From NCBI GenBank assembly GCA_029259655.1, contig JAJDET010000128.1, positions 1 to 49,885 on the forward strand: a DNA stretch of 49,885 bases, given 5' to 3'. The notes beneath the pieces are model-generated. The model was not told where the DNA came from. It saw only the letters and a list, made by a program, of their open reading frames with translations, and did not search any database. Shown piece after piece: positions 17,431-26,066 of this stretch; position 1 is the first letter of the stretch, and every line of letters begins with the position of its first letter. The DNA comes from Planctomycetota bacterium. Lineage in GTDB: Bacteria; Planctomycetota; UBA1135; GCA-002686595. The position numbers and the translations under genes were made by a program.

Positions 17431-18360
17431 ATGCGCCCCCACGCCCTTCCCCTCGTGGTCTGGCTCGCAGCCGCGTCCGCGAGCTGCGCGGCCACGGCCT
17501 ATCCGGCCGAGCCGACCCCCGCCGTCACGCACGCCGACCCGATCCCCATCGCGGAACCGACTCCGGAACCCGCTCCCACGCCGCCCCCCGCTCCACCTCT
17601 GGCGCGGAAGCGAGCGAGAGACACAGACGGGGACCGCAGCTTCATCGCGCGGCTCCTCTGGGGTCCGGCCGACCCGCCGAAGAAGGGGGCTCGTTCCCTG
17701 CACGCCATTCCCGTCCTCGACGAGCGGCCGTGGTGGGACGCGGAGCTCTCCGACGCCGAGCAAGCCCGCGAGGCAGGCGGGTTCCGCGTCGAGCAGGGCT
17801 GGTACGTGGGCGGCCTCTACGCCGCGTCGTCGCACTCCGAGGACGACCTCGACGGGCAGAAGTTCCTCTCGGGAGTGGACACGATCGTGTTGCCCGAGAT
17901 CGACGTCGGCGACGGTCCCGGCGGCGTGTTCGGCTACCGCTTCGAGCAGGCGGCGTTCGAGTTCAGCTACTACGAGACGAAGCACGACTCGGAGTGGACG
18001 GGCACCGACTTCGACACGAAGTTCCAGGCGTTCGGCATCGACTTCAAGCACTACTACCTGATCGACCAGCGGCTCCAGCCCTTCCTCATGCTCGGGATCC
18101 TCTTCCCCAAGCTCACGATCGAGAACGGATCGTCCCAGGGCGCCCTCATCGACGACGGCGAGCTCGAGGACGACCTCGCGATCCGCTTCGGCGGAGGCCT
18201 GAGTCTCTTCCTGACCTCGCGCATCCAGGTCGGCGGACACGTCGTCTACCGCTTCCTCCAGCAATACGACGAAGCGGAAGGTGTCGCCCCGAAGGGGCCG
18301 ATCCCGGACGTCGACGGTGGCGGCTTCACCGCCGCGGTTTCCCTGACCTATACGTTTTGA
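17431..18360 (+). CDS. Outer-membrane beta-barrel protein with proline-rich linker
   Basis: A 309-residue exported protein. The N-terminus (MRPHALPLVVWLAAASASC) is a signal peptide, possibly of lipoprotein type. It is followed by a proline- and alanine-rich linker (PTPEPAPTPPPAPPLARKR) that may span periplasm or peptidoglycan. From about residue 120 the sequence consists of amphipathic strands (GWYVGGLYAAS, GGVFGYRFEQAAFEFSYYETK, QAFGIDFKHYYLI, QVGGHVVYRFL) ending in AAVSLTYTF. The final phenylalanine is typical of barrels assembled by BamA. The open frame extends upstream of 17431 but lacks coding character there. It is divergent from the TonB receptor operon and may share its regulation. 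Specific function unknown. Confidence 0.75.
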   Translation: MRPHALPLVVWLAAASASCAATAYPAEPTPAVTHADPIPIAEPTPEPAPTPPPAPPLARKRARDTDGDRSFIARLLWGPADPPKKGARSLHAIPVLDERPWWDAELSDAEQAREAGGFRVEQGWYVGGLYAASSHSEDDLDGQKFLSGVDTIVLPEIDVGDGPGGVFGYRFEQAAFEFSYYETKHDSEWTGTDFDTKFQAFGIDFKHYYLIDQRLQPFLMLGILFPKLTIENGSSQGALIDDGELEDDLAIRFGGGLSLFLTSRIQVGGHVVYRFLQQYDEAEGVAPKGPIPDVDGGGFTAAVSLTYTF

Positions 18361-18361
18361 T

Positions 18362-18385
18362 TCGGCGCGCATCAGCGCGCGCCGA
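18362..18385 (+). terminator. Strong stem-loop after the barrel gene
   Basis: Nine-base perfect arms, TCGGCGCGC (18362-18370) and GCGCGCCGA (18377-18385), with a 6-base loop start right after the stop at 18360. The nearest minus-strand gene ends at 18521, so the region separates convergent genes. No U tract is present. Confidence 0.5.
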
Positions 18386-18423
18386 GATGCCCTGCGGGCG
18401 GCCACGGCGCGACTCCGCGCCGG

Positions 18424-18440
18424 GCGGGCCTTCGGCCCGC
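18424..18440. terminator. Second stem-loop between convergent genes
   Basis: A perfect 7-bp hairpin (GCGGGCC, TTC loop, GGCCCGC) lies between the barrel gene and the end of the peroxiredoxin gene. It could serve transcripts from either side. Confidence 0.4.
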
Positions 18441-18520
18441 TGGGGCGCGGAGGTATCAGGTGAGAGTGGGCTGAGCCCCGCGCACGGGTACGGGCACGAA
18501 CGCGTGCGTCGGGGGGACGG

Positions 18521-18979
18521 CTAGGCCCTGAGCTTGGCGAGGGCTTCCTGGATCTCGCTGAAGTCGCGTTCCTCGGGGGTCTTCTCCTGGACCTGGCAGA
18601 AGGCGACCTGCCCCTTCTTGTCGACGATGACCGTCGCGCGGTGGCTGATGAACGGGACGGCGGAGTGGACGAGGTCGAAGGACCGCGTGACGTCGAGCAT
18701 CGGGTCGGCCAGGAGGTCGTGCCGGATGCCGCGTGCCACTTTCCAGGCCTTGTGGGACCAGGTCGAGTCGCGGCTGATCCCGACGACGATGGTGTCGGGG
18801 CCGTCGAAGATCGGCTCGTTCGAGATCTTGCAGTTCTCCGTCTCGCAGGTCGGGCTCCAGTCGAGCGGATACCACATGAGAATCACGTTCTTCCCGCGGT
18901 GATCGGAGAGCTTCCACTCCTTCTCGTCCTGGGTCTTGAGCGTGAAGTCCGGTGCCTCGGTGCCTACGTCGATGGGCAT
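18521..18979 (-). CDS. Peroxiredoxin, BCP/AhpC-TSA type
   Basis: A 152-residue thioredoxin-fold peroxidase. The ATG at 18979 is preferred over an upstream in-frame start because it gives the family-typical N-terminus (MPIDVGTEAPDFTLK) and has a GAGGAA site seven bases before it. The peroxidatic cysteine is Cys45 in DWSPTC. Cys50 (ENCKI) lies five residues later, the same spacing as Cys45 and Cys50 of Escherichia coli BCP, suggesting an atypical 2-Cys cycle. Other motifs are VGISRDSTWSHKAW and the late FISHRATVIVDKKGQV. It reduces hydrogen peroxide and organic peroxides in the cytosol. It stands alone. Confidence 0.92.
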   Translation of the reverse strand: MPIDVGTEAPDFTLKTQDEKEWKLSDHRGKNVILMWYPLDWSPTCETENCKISNEPIFDGPDTIVVGISRDSTWSHKAWKVARGIRHDLLADPMLDVTRSFDLVHSAVPFISHRATVIVDKKGQVAFCQVQEKTPEERDFSEIQEALAKLRA

Positions 18980-19087
18980 TGTCTGGTTCCTCTGTGAGAT
19001 CGGTCTCGCGGGAGATCGGGAGTTCGGGCGCGATACTCTAGGTGCGAGCTTGCGATTCGGCAAGAGCTCCGGGAACGCGCACGACCC

Positions 19088-20059
19088 TCAGCTCGCCGCC
19101 ACGATCGCCGCGATCACGACGGCCAGCACGACGAGCGCGGCGATGCCACCGAACACGGCGAGCAGGATCCGGGGGACCGAGTACGGCGCCTTCCCGATCA
19201 CGCACTCGGCGTTCTGGCCGCAGACGACTGCGCGGTAGACCTTCTCCTCGTAGCGGTAGGCCATGACCCAGGCCGGGAAGGAGTAGCGGTGCGTGACGAG
19301 CGAGCGCAGGAGCGGCGCGACCTGGACCTTGCGGAAGCTCGAGCCGGGGACGTGCTCCTCCTCGATGACCTTCGCCGACATGCGCTCGACCGCGTGCACG
19401 ACACGGGCGCGGGCCTGGGAGCGCTGGACGTCGAACTGCTCGGCCGTGACGCCCTCCGGCGGCGTGCTCTCGGCCGCGGCACCGGCGAGCGAGTAGTGCG
19501 GCACGACCGCGGCCACCTCTTCGTCGGTCAGCCCGCGCGAGGCGGAGACCACGATGTCGTCGAAGCGCAGGCGCGCCTGGCCGGAGTGCGGTGCCCAGGC
19601 GGCGCGGTGCGAACCCGCGTTCGAGTCGGCCGTCCAGGAGACGAGCGCGTCGGCGTCGAATGCCCAGCCCACCCACCACAGGGGGCGCACGCCCTCGACG
19701 CTCGCCCTCTGCTTCAGGTCCGGCGGTCGGAACCAGCCGAGCGAGCCGAGCCATGCCTTCACGGCGCCGCGCGCTTCCTCACCGCCGATCGTGAACGGCA
19801 GGAAGAGCTCGGTCTGCTCCATCGGATCCACGAGCTCCTCGAGGTGCATGACCGAGTCGCAGAAGGCGCAGCGCGGCGCCTGGACCGAAGCGTCGTACTC
19901 GACGGCGGCTCCACAGCCCTCGCACCGCAGGATCTGGACCTGGACCTCCGTGCGACGCTGCGTCGCCGCCGGCACGGTCTGGCCGCAGATCGCGCAGCGC
20001 AGATCGCCCTCTTCGACGGGACTCTCGCAGCGCTCGCAGGTCCGGATCTCGTCCACCAT
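19088..20059 (-). CDS. Zinc-ribbon membrane protein with two ribbons (paralogue of next gene)
   Basis: A 323-residue protein whose ATG overlaps the stop of the upstream paralogue (ATGA). Two zinc ribbons open the protein, CERCESPVEEGDLRCAIC and CEGCGAAVEYDASVQAPRCAFC. A domain with tryptophan-rich motifs (LPFTIGGEEARGAVKAWLG, RPLWWVGWAFDADALVSW) and a FPAWVMAYRYEEKVYR segment follows, then one C-terminal transmembrane helix (LLAVFGGIAALVVLAVVIAAIV). The central domain matches the second half of 'TFIIB-type zinc ribbon' or PriA-like hypothetical proteins of unknown function. With its paralogue it probably forms a membrane complex with zinc ribbons in the cytosol. Confidence 0.75.
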   Translation of the reverse strand: MVDEIRTCERCESPVEEGDLRCAICGQTVPAATQRRTEVQVQILRCEGCGAAVEYDASVQAPRCAFCDSVMHLEELVDPMEQTELFLPFTIGGEEARGAVKAWLGSLGWFRPPDLKQRASVEGVRPLWWVGWAFDADALVSWTADSNAGSHRAAWAPHSGQARLRFDDIVVSASRGLTDEEVAAVVPHYSLAGAAAESTPPEGVTAEQFDVQRSQARARVVHAVERMSAKVIEEEHVPGSSFRKVQVAPLLRSLVTHRYSFPAWVMAYRYEEKVYRAVVCGQNAECVIGKAPYSVPRILLAVFGGIAALVVLAVVIAAIVAAS

Positions 20060-20991
20060 CAGTCGATCAGGAAGAGCGATGCGATGACGATCCACACGAG
20101 GAACGCGAGGCCGATGCCGACGAGCACACCGGCGACGATCTTCACCCACGAGCGCGGCACGTCCCCGGCGACCTCGCTCGTCTGGCCGTTGACGAGGATC
20201 TGGATCGGGTCCTCGGTCTCCGAGGGGCGCACCGCGAAGACCCACACGGGGAGCAGCACGAGCTCGCTCACCTCGTCCTCGAGCCGTGTCTGGTAGCGCA
20301 GGTTCCGGTGGTGGTCACCGGGCATGAAGCCGTCCAGCTCGCGCCCGACGTTCTCGAGCGACTCGTCGTGCGCGAGCTTGCGGCACTCCTCCGAAGAAAC
20401 GGACGCCTCCTCGGCGATCCAGCCCGAGAGCAGGGCCGGCGTGTAGCGCCGAAGCGCGCGCAGGTCGAAGGGCTCGACCTTCTCGAGCAGCGCGTTCGGG
20501 ATCCCCCTCGACGCCGTGACGAGCACGTCCTGGACGTAGGTCGTGTGGCGTCCGGCGAGGGAGCGCCACTCGGTGACGGTCCGCGTGCGCGTGACCGGGC
20601 GTCCCTTGGAGTCGATGGTGGTGTAGGTCTCCGTGTAGTTCTCACCGATGTCGCACTCGTAGGTCGTGTGCGCGATCGCCCCGTAGAGGAAGACCGGCAT
20701 GTAGAGTCCGCGCCCGCGCTCGGGGATCGCCTTCTTGAAGTCCGACTTCGTGAAGATGCCGCGGCTCTTGATCCACTGGGTGGCTAGGGCCCGGGCGCGC
20801 TCACGCTCGACGACGAAACCCAGCGCGAAGGTCGGATCGACCCGCACCCCGGAGCTCGGCCGCTCGACGATCGAGGTCGAGGCGCAGTAGGGGCACTCGG
20901 CCGTGCGCAGGTGCGCCTCGAGGACGAGCTCCGCCCCGCAGTTCTTGCAGGTGATCTCGAGGGCCTCGGGAAGGGTGGCTGTCTCGATCAT
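20059..20991 (-). CDS. Zinc-ribbon membrane protein (first of a tandem pair)
   Basis: A 310-residue protein. One N-terminal zinc ribbon (CKNCGAELVLEAHLRTAECPYC) precedes a segment shared with the next gene: VDPTFALGFVVERERARALAT, PERGRGLYMPVFLYGAIAHTTY, a basic and threonine-rich loop, then ELVLLPVWVFAVR. A C-terminal membrane helix follows (IVAGVLVGIGLAFLVWIVIASLF). The order of ribbon, PLW/PVW-type domain and membrane anchor is the same in both genes, indicating duplication and divergence. Function unknown. Confidence 0.75.
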   Translation of the reverse strand: MIETATLPEALEITCKNCGAELVLEAHLRTAECPYCASTSIVERPSSGVRVDPTFALGFVVERERARALATQWIKSRGIFTKSDFKKAIPERGRGLYMPVFLYGAIAHTTYECDIGENYTETYTTIDSKGRPVTRTRTVTEWRSLAGRHTTYVQDVLVTASRGIPNALLEKVEPFDLRALRRYTPALLSGWIAEEASVSSEECRKLAHDESLENVGRELDGFMPGDHHRNLRYQTRLEDEVSELVLLPVWVFAVRPSETEDPIQILVNGQTSEVAGDVPRSWVKIVAGVLVGIGLAFLVWIVIASLFLID

Positions 20992-21229
20992 TCGCGCGCT
21001 CTACGCCGCTGCCGGCCGGTCTATTGAATCAAGTCGAGGGCTCGAGCGACGGCCTGCGCTTCCTCGTCCAGGAGCTCGGCGGCTCCGGATAGCTCGGTCC
21101 GATGTGTGAAAGAGCACGCCCCGATCGAGCCTCGGCGCTCCCACGCCGCCTGCGGAAGCGTGGCATGCCGCTTGCACCGCGCGGGGCGGCGCGCCGCGTG
21201 CGCGCGCCGGGAACCAGAAGGAGGAACCC

Positions 21230-22537
21230 ATGATCTCGTCTCGCAGGCTCTTTCCCGCCGTCGCGCTCGCCGTGCTCAGCGCCCCCACACTCGCCCAGAG
21301 CCGGGTCTGGGTCGTCGACCTGGCGGGGGCGCCGGGCGCACACTTCGCCGACAACCAGCCGGCGGTCGACGCGGCGGCTGACGGGGACACGATCCTCGTC
21401 CGCGGGCGCATCGCGGGGAGCTACGGGGGCTTCACGGTCCGGGACAAGTCGCTGGTGCTGCAAGGGGAGCTCGACTCCTCGACGCCGTTCCTGGTCCAGA
21501 GTCTCCCCTCGACCGGGCAGATCCGGATCGAGGATCTCCCGGCCGACAAGACCGTCGTACTGCGTGCCATGTACCCGGGTTCGTTCTCGCCGACGACGGA
21601 TCCGGCGGTGCAGGTCTCGGATTGCGAGGGCGTGGTGTTCCTCGAGGAGCTGTCGATGCAGCGTGGGGACGGCCCAAGCGGTCCCTCGCTGCCGGTCCCG
21701 CCGTCGTTGCTCGTCCAGCGCTCGTCTTCGGTGACCCTCGTGAACGCGTTCGCGGCGGGTGAGCACGGCTATGCCGGGAGCGACGCGGGGATCGCAGCAC
21801 GGCTGGACGCTTCGACGACCTTCTTCCATCACGTGTCGATGTTCGGCGGCCTCGGTGCCTGGACGAACTCGTTCGCGCCCGGCTCGTACACGCTTGCGAC
21901 CGACGGCGGTGGCGGACTCCACGTAGAGGGTGGGTCGTTGTTCGCGGCCGGCAGCACGTTCGCAGGAGGGAACGGCGGTCGCGGCCTCCTCGACGCCGCG
22001 ATGAACTGTCTCCCGTCGCGTGACGGAGGGACGGGCCTCGCGATCTCCGGTGCTGCGGTCACGTTCCTGGACTCGGAGTTCCGCGGGGGAGGCGGTGGAC
22101 TCTCCCCGGGGACGAACTGCGGCGCGGGCGTCGGCGGCGTGGATCTCGTGTTCTCGACGGGAACCCTGAACGTCGTCCCGGGAGTCGCGCGCCGGCTCGT
22201 CGCCACGTCTCCGGTCCGCGAGGACACGAACCTGGTCCTGCGCTACGAGGGCGTGCCCGGCGACTTCGTCGTCCTGCTCGCCGGTCTGGACCTCATGCAT
22301 CCGGTGACGAGCCCCGTCTTCGACAGCGTCTTCCACCTGGACGGCCTCTTCTTCGACCGCGCCGCCGGTGTGGTCCCGGGAACCGGTGTGATCCTGGAGA
22401 CCATCGGGATCCCCGAGCTCGGCCCGGCCGTGGAGAGCCTCGCCGTCGGCGTGCAGACCGTCCACTTCGACCCGGTCTCGCTGCGAGCCGTGCTCGGGAA
22501 TCCGAGCTCGGTGCTGCTCCTGGATCGGAGCTTCTAA
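21230..22537 (+). CDS. Secreted protein of beta-helix character
   Basis: A 435-residue protein with a clear signal peptide (MISSRRLFPAVALAVLSAPTLA, cleavage before QSRVW). A GGAGGA site lies just upstream of the ATG. The mature start (WVVDLAGAPGAHFADNQPAVDAAADGDTILVR) is the opening seen in many secreted planctomycete proteins that fold as parallel beta-helices. It is followed by short repeats with glycine turns (GGGGLHVEGGSLFAAGSTFAGG, GLAISGAAVTFLDSEFRGGGGG). The C-terminal 120 residues look like a separate beta-sandwich (NLVLRYEGVPGDFVVLLAG). No catalytic motif is recognisable. It may be a surface or matrix protein. It stands alone, convergent with the VOC gene six bases away. Confidence 0.7.
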   Translation: MISSRRLFPAVALAVLSAPTLAQSRVWVVDLAGAPGAHFADNQPAVDAAADGDTILVRGRIAGSYGGFTVRDKSLVLQGELDSSTPFLVQSLPSTGQIRIEDLPADKTVVLRAMYPGSFSPTTDPAVQVSDCEGVVFLEELSMQRGDGPSGPSLPVPPSLLVQRSSSVTLVNAFAAGEHGYAGSDAGIAARLDASTTFFHHVSMFGGLGAWTNSFAPGSYTLATDGGGGLHVEGGSLFAAGSTFAGGNGGRGLLDAAMNCLPSRDGGTGLAISGAAVTFLDSEFRGGGGGLSPGTNCGAGVGGVDLVFSTGTLNVVPGVARRLVATSPVREDTNLVLRYEGVPGDFVVLLAGLDLMHPVTSPVFDSVFHLDGLFFDRAAGVVPGTGVILETIGIPELGPAVESLAVGVQTVHFDPVSLRAVLGNPSSVLLLDRSF

Positions 22538-22543
22538 GAGGTC

Positions 22544-22963
22544 TCAGCGCGCGAACAAGCGTTCCGGGTCGCGGAAGGCCTTCAGCTCGATCGCGTTGCC
22601 GCTCGGGTCCTCGATGAACATCGTCGCCTGTTCGCCGACCTCGCCCTCGAAGCGGACGTGGGGCTCGAGCAAGAAGCGGATGCCCGTCTCGCGCAGGCGC
22701 TCGGCCCAGCGATGCCACTCCTCCCACCCGAGCACGGCGCCGAAGTGGCGCACCGGCACCGCGTCGCCATCGACGTCGTTCTCAGGGACGCCCGCGAGGT
22801 CGTCCGCGACGAGGTGGCCCGTGATCTGGTGGCCGAAGAAGTCGAAGTCGACCCAGGCCTCGGACGCGCGTCCCTCGGGACAGCCCAGCAGCTCTCCGTA
22901 GAACGCACGCGTCTCTCCGATGTCGCGAACCGGAAACGCCAGGTGGAACGGGCGTTCGGGCAT
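22544..22963 (-). CDS. VOC (glyoxalase/dioxygenase superfamily) protein
   Basis: A 139-residue protein of vicinal-oxygen-chelate fold. It starts [23 protein letters not shown], the usual first beta-alpha-beta-beta-beta unit, and has the second unit with [16 protein letters not shown] and [16 protein letters not shown], where the terminal Glu is a common metal ligand. His (FHLAF) and Glu (AIELK) are consistent with a metal site. Substrate unknown; relatives include fosfomycin-resistance, glyoxalase and catechol-dioxygenase proteins. It starts 14 bases after the LeuB-like gene and closes the operon. Confidence 0.85.
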   Translation of the reverse strand: MPERPFHLAFPVRDIGETRAFYGELLGCPEGRASEAWVDFDFFGHQITGHLVADDLAGVPENDVDGDAVPVRHFGAVLGWEEWHRWAERLRETGIRFLLEPHVRFEGEVGEQATMFIEDPSGNAIELKAFRDPERLFAR

Positions 22964-22977
22964 CGTGATCTCCGCCG

Positions 22978-24045
22978 TCAGACGCGCGCAGCGGCGTTCT
23001 TGACCTCGGCGGCGACCAGGTCGCCGACCGCGGTCGTCTCGTGCACGCCCGTCCCGACACCCTCGATGCGGCCCGAGCGGATGAGATCGACGACCGAGGA
23101 TTCGATCGCGTTCGACGCCGCCTTCTCGCCGAGGTAGTCGAGCATCATGCTGCCCGCCATGATCGCGGCCACGGGCGACGCGACGTTCTTCCCGGCGTGC
23201 TTCGGCGCCGACCCGTGGATCGGCTCGAACAGGCTGACGCGGCCGGGGTGGATGTTGCCGCTGGCGGCGATGCCCATCCCGCCCTGCAAGACGGCGCCGA
23301 GGTCGGTGATGATGTCGCCGAAGAGGTTCGGGGTCACCGCGACGTCGAACCATTCGGGGTTCTTGATCATCCACATGCACGCGGCGTCGACGTAGGCGTG
23401 ATCCGTCGAGACGTCGGGGTATTCGGCAGCGACCTCGGCGAAGACGCGAGTCCAGATGTCCTGGGCTCGCACGGCGTTGGCCTTGTCGATGAGCGTGACC
23501 TGCTTGCGCGTGCGAGCCTTCGCCAGTTCGAAGGCGTAGCGGACGGCGCGCTCGACACCGGCACGGGTGTAGACCATCGTCTGCGTCGCCACCTCGAGCG
23601 CCTGGCCCTTGTGCGCGAAGCCGTACATGCCCGTGTAGGCACCCTCGGTGTTCTCGCGGACGATGATCATGTCGATGTCGTCCGGGCCCTTGCCCTTGAT
23701 CGGGCAGAGGCGCTCGTCGTAGCACTTGATCGGGCGCAGGTTGACGTAGAGGTCGAGCTCGAAGCGCAGCTTCGCGATGACGCCGTACTCGATCAGGCCG
23801 ACCGGGACCCGCGGGTCGCCGATCGCACCGAGGAAGATGGCGTTCATCCCCTTGATCTCCTCGAAGGCGTCGTCCGGGAAGATCTCGTCGTGCTCGAGGT
23901 AGTGATCGGTGCCGAAGGGATACTCGGTCCTCCTGAGCTGGAACCCGAAGACCTCGGAGGCCGCATCGAGGACCTTCATGGCCTCGCGGGTGACTTCCGG
24001 GCCGATCCCGTCTCCGGCGATCACTGCTACGTCGTACTGAGTCAT
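22978..24045 (-). CDS. leuB: 3-isopropylmalate dehydrogenase-like NAD-dependent decarboxylating dehydrogenase
   Basis: A 355-residue member of the isocitrate/isopropylmalate dehydrogenase family. It begins [14 protein letters not shown]; the substrate region reads [19 protein letters not shown], with the [14 protein letters not shown] and ANAVRAQD motifs and metal-binding aspartates in [18 protein letters not shown]. The C-terminal [19 protein letters not shown] is the NAD-binding loop. The neighbouring fused aconitase-family hydratase is the expected partner, as dehydratase and dehydrogenase catalyse consecutive steps in leucine synthesis (or in the citrate/isocitrate and homocitrate equivalents). 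LeuB is my preferred call, but tartrate/homoisocitrate/isocitrate activity cannot be excluded because the pair is embedded among beta-oxidation genes. Confidence 0.75.
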   Translation of the reverse strand: MTQYDVAVIAGDGIGPEVTREAMKVLDAASEVFGFQLRRTEYPFGTDHYLEHDEIFPDDAFEEIKGMNAIFLGAIGDPRVPVGLIEYGVIAKLRFELDLYVNLRPIKCYDERLCPIKGKGPDDIDMIIVRENTEGAYTGMYGFAHKGQALEVATQTMVYTRAGVERAVRYAFELAKARTRKQVTLIDKANAVRAQDIWTRVFAEVAAEYPDVSTDHAYVDAACMWMIKNPEWFDVAVTPNLFGDIITDLGAVLQGGMGIAASGNIHPGRVSLFEPIHGSAPKHAGKNVASPVAAIMAGSMMLDYLGEKAASNAIESSVVDLIRSGRIEGVGTGVHETTAVGDLVAAEVKNAAARV

Positions 24046-24061
24046 TGTTGTCTCGCTGCGT

Positions 24062-26056
24062 TCAAGTGGTGACGGGCGCTCGGAACATGCCCGGCTCGAA
24101 GCTCGCGATGCGACCCTCCACGGCGCTTGCGGCGACCGTGAGAGGAGACGCGAGGTAGAGTTTTCCCGGCCCGCTCCGGCCGGAGAAGTTCCTGTTGATG
24201 GCGCTCACGGTGACCTGGTCGGCGGTCTCCGACACGCCGGGACCGCAGCCGATACACGCGCCGCAGCCGGGTTCGATCACAGTGACGCCCGCACGTTCGA
24301 AGAGCTCGAGGTAGCCCTTGCCACGCGCGTACTCGCGCACGGAGCGGCTCCCGAACTGGATGAACATCTGGACACCGTCGGCGACGCCACGCCCCGAATC
24401 GACGGCGTCCTGGAGGACGCGCGCATAGAAGTCGAGGTCGCGCTCCTTGCCCGCCGTGCAGGAGCCCGCGTATGCGATGTCGATCGCGACGTCACCCAGC
24501 TCCTGGACGGTCGTGCCGTAGGTCGGATCTCCGGGCTTCGCGACCATCGGCCGGATGCTCGAGAGGTCGACCTGGTGCACGCCGCCGTCGTAGTGCGCGC
24601 CATCGTCGGGAGCCACGAAGGCGGCCTCGACCTCGGCCACGCTCTTGCCGGGGCGGCGGGCGGCGATCCACTCGGCCGCGAGGCGGTCGCCCTCGCAGAT
24701 GCCGGTCTTCGCCGTGCACTCGGTCGCCATGTTGCAGAGCGTCGCCCGCTCGTCCATGTCGAGCGAGGCGAGCCCGGGCCCCCCGAACTCCATGACCCGG
24801 TCGAGCGTGTCCTCGCGGACCGCGAACGTCCGCAGGATCTCGAGCATCACGTCCTTCGCCGTGCAGCCGGCAGGGAGCGAGCCCTGGAGCTCGAAGCGAA
24901 TCGACTCGGGCACTCGCACGAAGGTGAAGCCGGAGTAGATGAGCCCGGCGTACTCCGTCGCACCGACGCCGTAGGCGAGCGCATTGTTGCCGCCGCCCAT
25001 GCAGGTGTGCGAGTCGGTCGCCTGGACGAACTCGCCCGGATCGATGAACTCCTCGCGCGCGACCTGGTGGCAGATTCCCGGCGAGACGCCGTTCTCGGCC
25101 GAGTAGTCCCTGACGCCCGTGTGGCGGCGGAACTCGTTCTGCATGTCGCGCAGCGTCTGGATCTGGTCCACGAAGGGCGCCATCTTCTTCACGCCCGTCG
25201 CGTAGAGCAGGTGGTCCTCGAAGACGGCGAACTTCGACGGGTTCTTGACGGCGTAGTCCGCGCCGTACTCGGACGCGAGGAAGTGGTGGACCTGTGCGGT
25301 CGTGAACTCGTGGCTGTAGCCGCCGTCGACGTTGACGAGACACGGATCGCCGGGCGCGACGAAGCCGTTCTCGACGTCGACGAGGTGGGAAGCGATGAGC
25401 TTCTCCCCCATCGTCATGGCCCGCTCGGGCGTCGTCGGCTGCGTGACTCCGACCTTCCCCGCGGCATAGGCCTTCGCGAAGGCGAACAGGCCGCCGGCCT
25501 CGAGGATCGCGCGTGTCACCGGGTCGTAGCGCGAGGTGAACTCCTCGAGCGGGATCTCCTCACCCGACTGCAACCGCTCGAGCACGGCGTGGTCGGCCAT
25601 GAGCTGGCCGAGGTTGATGTTGTTGCGCTCGTGAATGGGAGCGAAAGAGGAGGCGATCACGAGCTCGATCCCCGACCACTTCTCGGCCTGGGGCGCGGTC
25701 TCCCGCGACGAGCCCGTGCCCTTGCGCTGGCCCGACACGATCACCTGGAAGCCGCCGTCCACCAGCGCGCGCGTCCCGAACACGCGCTGGCCGTCGTCGT
25801 CGACGAGGCCGGCGTAGGCGTCGAGCGCGATGTCCTCCGGCTTGTGCCGGAAGCACACCCAGGCCGGCGTCATCACGTCCGTGTTGATGTCGTCGAGCAG
25901 GTCTTCGGGGTCGACGTCCGACATGCGGAGGTCGAGCTCGCCCCGGAGCTGGGCGCGGATCTTCTCCAGGTCCTTCGTCAGGAAGAGCACGCGCTTCTCC
26001 GGATCGAGCCGGATGATGCGCGTTCCATCGGCACGGGTGTGGATCAGGGTGAACAC
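24062..26056 (-). CDS. Aconitase-superfamily hydratase, swivel domain fused N-terminal to catalytic domain (LeuD-LeuC order)
   Basis: A 664-residue protein from a GTG at 26056, 11 bases after the thiolase stop. After about 85 extra residues comes a swivel (LeuD-like) domain with GTGSSRETAPQAEKW and ASSFAPIHERNNINLGQL. The catalytic LeuC-like part begins near residue 210 (TMGEKLIASHLV) and carries DSHTCMGGGNNALAYGVGATEYA and EPGCGACIGCGPG, which supply the three cysteines of the 4Fe-4S cluster. In most bacteria the two LeuCD subunits are separate, or the swivel is C-terminal (aconitase A), so a leading swivel is unusual. Probable reaction: isomerisation of 2- and 3-isopropylmalate, or of a citrate analogue, feeding the downstream dehydrogenase. 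Confidence 0.8.
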   Translation of the reverse strand: MFTLIHTRADGTRIIRLDPEKRVLFLTKDLEKIRAQLRGELDLRMSDVDPEDLLDDINTDVMTPAWVCFRHKPEDIALDAYAGLVDDDGQRVFGTRALVDGGFQVIVSGQRKGTGSSRETAPQAEKWSGIELVIASSFAPIHERNNINLGQLMADHAVLERLQSGEEIPLEEFTSRYDPVTRAILEAGGLFAFAKAYAAGKVGVTQPTTPERAMTMGEKLIASHLVDVENGFVAPGDPCLVNVDGGYSHEFTTAQVHHFLASEYGADYAVKNPSKFAVFEDHLLYATGVKKMAPFVDQIQTLRDMQNEFRRHTGVRDYSAENGVSPGICHQVAREEFIDPGEFVQATDSHTCMGGGNNALAYGVGATEYAGLIYSGFTFVRVPESIRFELQGSLPAGCTAKDVMLEILRTFAVREDTLDRVMEFGGPGLASLDMDERATLCNMATECTAKTGICEGDRLAAEWIAARRPGKSVAEVEAAFVAPDDGAHYDGGVHQVDLSSIRPMVAKPGDPTYGTTVQELGDVAIDIAYAGSCTAGKERDLDFYARVLQDAVDSGRGVADGVQMFIQFGSRSVREYARGKGYLELFERAGVTVIEPGCGACIGCGPGVSETADQVTVSAINRNFSGRSGPGKLYLASPLTVAASAVEGRIASFEPGMFRAPVTT

Positions 26057-26066
26057 GTCGACTCGC

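Noticed and set aside
18361..18520. Mobile element suggested by several hairpins
   Set aside because: The hairpins are separate and short, lie between convergent genes and lack matching ends, so terminators explain them better.
15399..18524. Long plus-strand open frame opposite the TonB receptor gene
   Set aside because: Only compositional; its translation has no domain, and the receptor on the other strand is unmistakable.
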